Notes under the pieces: model-generated | What the model saw: only the letters and a program-made list of their open reading frames with translations | The model's database searches: none | What the model was told of the DNA's origin: nothing | Assembly: GCA_031554275.1 (NCBI GenBank) | Contig: JAVBKB010000027.1 | Span: forward strand, 1 to 6,778 | Length of the DNA stretch: 6,778 nt | Source of the DNA: JAVBKB01 sp031554275 | GTDB lineage: Bacteria; Bacillota; Bacilli; JARBTR01 | Direction: 5' to 3' | Position numbers and translations under genes: made by a program | Part shown: positions 5,071 through 6,778 of the stretch, piece by piece | Layout of the letters: each line of letters starts with the position of its first letter | How positions within the stretch are numbered: the stretch's first letter is position 1

Positions 5071-5079
5071 AGTATAACA
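5071..5079 (-). promoter_or_regulatory. Extended -10 promoter element for yutD
   Basis: TGTTATACT on the minus strand is a TGn-TATACT extended -10 box. No good -35 lies at 17 bases (TAGGAG), which such promoters tolerate. The transcript would start near 5064 and leave about 60 bases of leader. Confidence 0.5.
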
Positions 5080-5241
5080 CTCAATCTTTTTTTCTCCTAT
5101 GATTTCCAAAGTAAAAATTGTTCTTTCTACACAAACTATCCTGAATCAATTTTCTTTTTACATAAACGATAGAGAAATCTTGTTTCGTGAGAAGAAGTAT
5201 TTTCCGATTTGAATTTGTTCAAATATCCAAATTAAACTTTC
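5080..5241. other. AT-rich region between yutD and lytH, lytH promoter not identified
   Basis: About 160 bases precede the lytH ribosome site with no gene on either strand. lytH of B. subtilis is transcribed in the mother cell by sigma-K. Here CATA at 5161-5164 is the only possible -10 start, but it lacks the expected TA at the right distance and has no AC-containing -35 at about 16 bases. I therefore do not assign a promoter. Confidence 0.3.
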
Positions 5242-5253
5242 AAGGAGCATACC

Positions 5254-6219
5254 ATGAAGAAATTTCTACTGATAATAATGATTCTTTTCTTTGCTCACTC
5301 AGGTGTGGGACATAGTGCAGAAATCCATAATGATTTAAACAAACGTCTGGATTTATACCAATGGGCAGAGGCGGAATCTGGTATTCCTTGGTACTACATA
5401 GCAGGTATTGATCAATATGAGAGAAGCTTATTATTGGCAGACAAAGATGCCTCTCCTACCCAAAACAATATCAGCATTCGTTTTTCTGATGCAGTATGGG
5501 GCGGAATCGCAAACCCCAATTCCGACGATACAAATCCAGTCTCCATCCAGTTTTTCCAAGGAATTGGCCTTGATGGAAACGGTGATGGCGTGGCCTCTCG
5601 AAGTTCGGACGAGGACTTATTAAAGACGATGACAACGATTCTAGCGAAGCAAGGCTTTGACAAAGAACACTTCAAAATCGGTTTATGGGAGCACTATAAG
5701 AAGGATCGCTCGGTGAGCATCATTATGAGCAATGCTCGATTATTTGAGAAATATCAGAACATTGACTTGCAGAAAAAAGTGTTCCCGATTTCAAAAAAGC
5801 GTAACTATACTTACAAAGATACTTGGGCAATGGCACGAGGCTTTGGCGGAAAGCGCACACATGAAGGTACTGATATTTTCGCTGATTACGGAACGGGCGT
5901 CCGCTCAACCTGCTATGGCATCGTTGAATTGAAAGGTTGGAACAGATTTGGTGGTTGGCGAATAGGTATTCGTGATATCAACAACACCTACCACTATTAT
6001 GCGCATCTAAGCTCCTTTGCTAAAGACATTCAAATTGGCGATTTAGTCGAACCAGGACAAATTATTGGTGGTGTGGGTAGCTCCGGATACGGGCCTGTAG
6101 GTACTTCAGGTAAGTTCCCACCGCATCTCCACTATGGGATGTATAAAGCTAGACAGTATACTGAATGGGCGTTCAATCCCTACCCCTTCCTTGTAAAATG
6201 GGAGAGACAAAGCGAGTAA
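5254..6219 (+). CDS. lytH: LytH, sporulation-type M23 L-Ala-D-Glu endopeptidase
   Basis: This 321-residue secreted protein starts with a signal peptide (MKKFLLIIMILFF, then small residues; cleavage probably near 22-23). Residues about 33-165 form an N-terminal domain with WAEAESGIPWYYIAGIDQYE (37-56) and a DxNxDG loop (107-112). Residues about 195-315 form an M23 metallopeptidase domain: H203 and D207 in RTHEGTD, and H291/H293 in PHLHYGMY, supply the zinc ligands and catalytic His, with YAHLSS at 249-254. LytH cuts the peptide bond between L-Ala and D-Glu in spore cortex peptidoglycan, leaving single L-Ala side chains. The length matches the B. subtilis enzyme (about 326). AAGGAG at 5242-5247 is six bases from ATG. 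It lies alone, convergent with yunB, its usual neighbour. All catalytic residues appear intact. Confidence 0.9.
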   Translation: MKKFLLIIMILFFAHSGVGHSAEIHNDLNKRLDLYQWAEAESGIPWYYIAGIDQYERSLLLADKDASPTQNNISIRFSDAVWGGIANPNSDDTNPVSIQFFQGIGLDGNGDGVASRSSDEDLLKTMTTILAKQGFDKEHFKIGLWEHYKKDRSVSIIMSNARLFEKYQNIDLQKKVFPISKKRNYTYKDTWAMARGFGGKRTHEGTDIFADYGTGVRSTCYGIVELKGWNRFGGWRIGIRDINNTYHYYAHLSSFAKDIQIGDLVEPGQIIGGVGSSGYGPVGTSGKFPPHLHYGMYKARQYTEWAFNPYPFLVKWERQSE

Positions 6220-6261
6220 GGTTTAGTTAATGCAATCTAATTGATGATATTGTCAACCGCC

Positions 6262-6316
6262 CAAGATTTCTTCAGAAAAACAAGATTTCTTCAGAAAAAC
6301 AAGATTTCATCAACAA
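6262..6316. repeat. Two full and one partial tandem copies of a 19-bp repeat
   Basis: CAAGATTTCTTCAGAAAAA occurs at 6262-6280 and 6281-6299 without any difference, and a third copy from 6300 matches CAAGATTTC and then diverges (ATCAACAA). The identity of the first two copies suggests a recent slippage duplication. It is unrelated in sequence to the 24-bp array at 4639-4710. Confidence 0.95.
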
Positions 6317-6381
6317 CCGTGATTGCATTCCCTGTGAAAACGAAATCAGTTACTGCTTCAAAAATGGAAGATCATCAACAT

Positions 6382-6454
6382 GGCTTGCTTCAGGAAATTT
6401 TCATTTGCTCAATGTGCAAGTAGAAATATTTCGTGATAGCAAGCCTTTGTTCTT
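6382..6454 (+). terminator. Possible weak terminator or structured RNA downstream of lytH
   Basis: GGCTTGCT (6382-6389) and AGCAAGCC (6438-6445) are exact complements. Inside lie GAAAT/ATTTC (6394-6398 and 6428-6432) and TTGC/GCAA (6405-6408 and 6416-6419), so three nested stems are possible. TTTGTTCTTT follows on the plus strand, which would suit a terminator for lytH, but the stem is interrupted by unpaired stretches and lies about 160 bases past the gene. Confidence 0.3.
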
Positions 6455-6522
6455 TATAAATTGAAATAGGAATTATGGCACTATTTTGAACAGGAAACGG
6501 ATAAGATGATTAGTTTCAAATA

Positions 6523-6778
6523 CTATTGTTCTGCATTTTTCGAAGATCCAACATTGGGAAACATCCCATTATAGAAGCCTGGCACATCACCTTGAATCAT
6601 CCCCATTGCGATTGGGATATTGGTTGTCACGGTCGTCACTTTTGTGGAAAATGGTGCTAGGATACTGACATGCACTTTTGCTTCTACGATAATTTTCACA
6701 AATGCATTATTGATTCCATATGATTTGATTTCTGGTTTCACATCTGTTTCCACATCAAAGAAGTAATAACATTGACTA
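6523..6778 (-). CDS. yunB: YunB-like sporulation protein, C-terminal part
   Basis: The frame is open from the right edge to TAG 6523-6525 and gives the last 84 residues; the gene starts outside the window. GTG at 6753 is only an internal codon: the frame continues upstream of it as YYFFDVETDVKPE. The segment KSYGINNAFVKIIVEAKVH followed by APFSTKVTTVTTNIPIAMG and GDVPGFYNG is characteristic of the C-terminal half of YunB, a protein of about 250 residues needed for normal sporulation in B. subtilis, with an N-terminal membrane anchor not visible here. Its molecular role is not established. It is convergent with lytH. Its tail after FYNG is short and divergent. No clear terminator follows on the minus strand. 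Confidence 0.85.
   Translation of the reverse strand, partial: SQCYYFFDVETDVKPEIKSYGINNAFVKIIVEAKVHVSILAPFSTKVTTVTTNIPIAMGMIQGDVPGFYNGMFPNVGSSKNAEQ

Larger units (their letters stand above)
6220..6522. other. Convergent gap between lytH and yunB with repeats, no confident gene
   Basis: These 303 bases hold a 19-bp tandem repeat (6262-6316), a nested inverted repeat (6382-6445) and a plus-strand frame open from 6231 to the TGA at 6462-6464. That frame has 77 codons and reads like protein in parts (for example HLLNVQVEIFRDSKPLFFIN) but has no ATG and no ribosome site. Because the repeat unit is 19 bases, the frame is not preserved between units. It may be a decayed gene end or chance; I recognise no family. 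Confidence 0.4.

Noticed and set aside
5161..5171. Sigma-K promoter for lytH at CATAAACGATA
   Set aside because: The spacing between CATA and TA is one base too long, and no AC-containing -35 lies at the proper distance.
5408..5932. Several alternative-frame open frames inside lytH on both strands
   Set aside because: All overlap the intact M23 peptidase gene and lack start signals.
6241..6423. 60-codon plus-strand frame beginning with two ATGs after lytH
   Set aside because: There is no ribosome site before it, it crosses the 19-bp repeat, and a competing frame in the same place looks equally protein-like; no family recognised.

Overview
The window looks like chromosomal DNA of a low-to-moderate GC, endospore-forming member of the Bacillales. 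Several small proteins have the character of the Bacillus subtilis yut/yuz/yun families: YutM, YuzB, YuzD, YutI, YutH, YutG, YutE, YutD, LytH and YunB. Two genes with established sporulation roles (lytH, yunB) and one putative coat-associated gene (yutH) point to a spore former. The gene set and base composition suggest a Planococcaceae-like organism (Sporosarcina or Lysinibacillus relatives), but this is inference and no marker gene is present to settle it.

Layout. Positions 1-478 (minus) hold the N-terminal part of a nitrilase-superfamily protein that runs off the left edge and has Trp where the nucleophilic Cys is expected. Positions 633-1584 (minus) hold a compact operon, yuzD-yuzB-yutM: two thioredoxin-like or Cys-rich small proteins and an A-type iron-sulfur carrier, with a promoter near 1658-1686 and a terminator at 577-605. 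Divergent from it, 1775-2011 (plus) encodes the NifU/Nfu-type scaffold YutI. A simple terminator and a long bidirectional hairpin separate yutI from the convergent yutH (2112-3098, minus). yutG (3211-3696, plus; PgpA-like) is divergent from yutH and is separated by a bidirectional hairpin from yutE (3818-4261, minus; HepT/DUF86 fold). A DUF3055-family gene (4367-4630, plus) is divergent from yutE. It converges on yutD (4733-5005, minus), with three tandem 24-bp repeats in the gap. lytH (5254-6219, plus) encodes a secreted M23 endopeptidase for spore cortex maturation. It converges on the 3' end of yunB (6523-6778, minus) across about 300 bp that holds a 19-bp tandem repeat, nested inverted repeats and an open frame without a start codon.

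How the genes relate. yuzD, yuzB, yutM and yutI form a coherent iron-sulfur/thiol cluster: scaffold and carrier face each other across one intergenic regulatory region. yutH, lytH and yunB are sporulation functions (coat, cortex, and poorly defined respectively). yutG, yutE, the DUF3055 gene and yutD are conserved small housekeeping genes, mostly of unknown role. Compared with the B. subtilis order as I recall it, this is a condensed version: yutJ, the yuxL-thrB-thrC-hom block, yutF, yutC and lipA are absent between the retained genes.

I see no clear new defence or mobile system. The points most worth a second look are the missing nitrilase Cys, the HepT-like protein without its RNase His and without a partner, and the two unrelated tandem-repeat tracts in convergent intergenic gaps.
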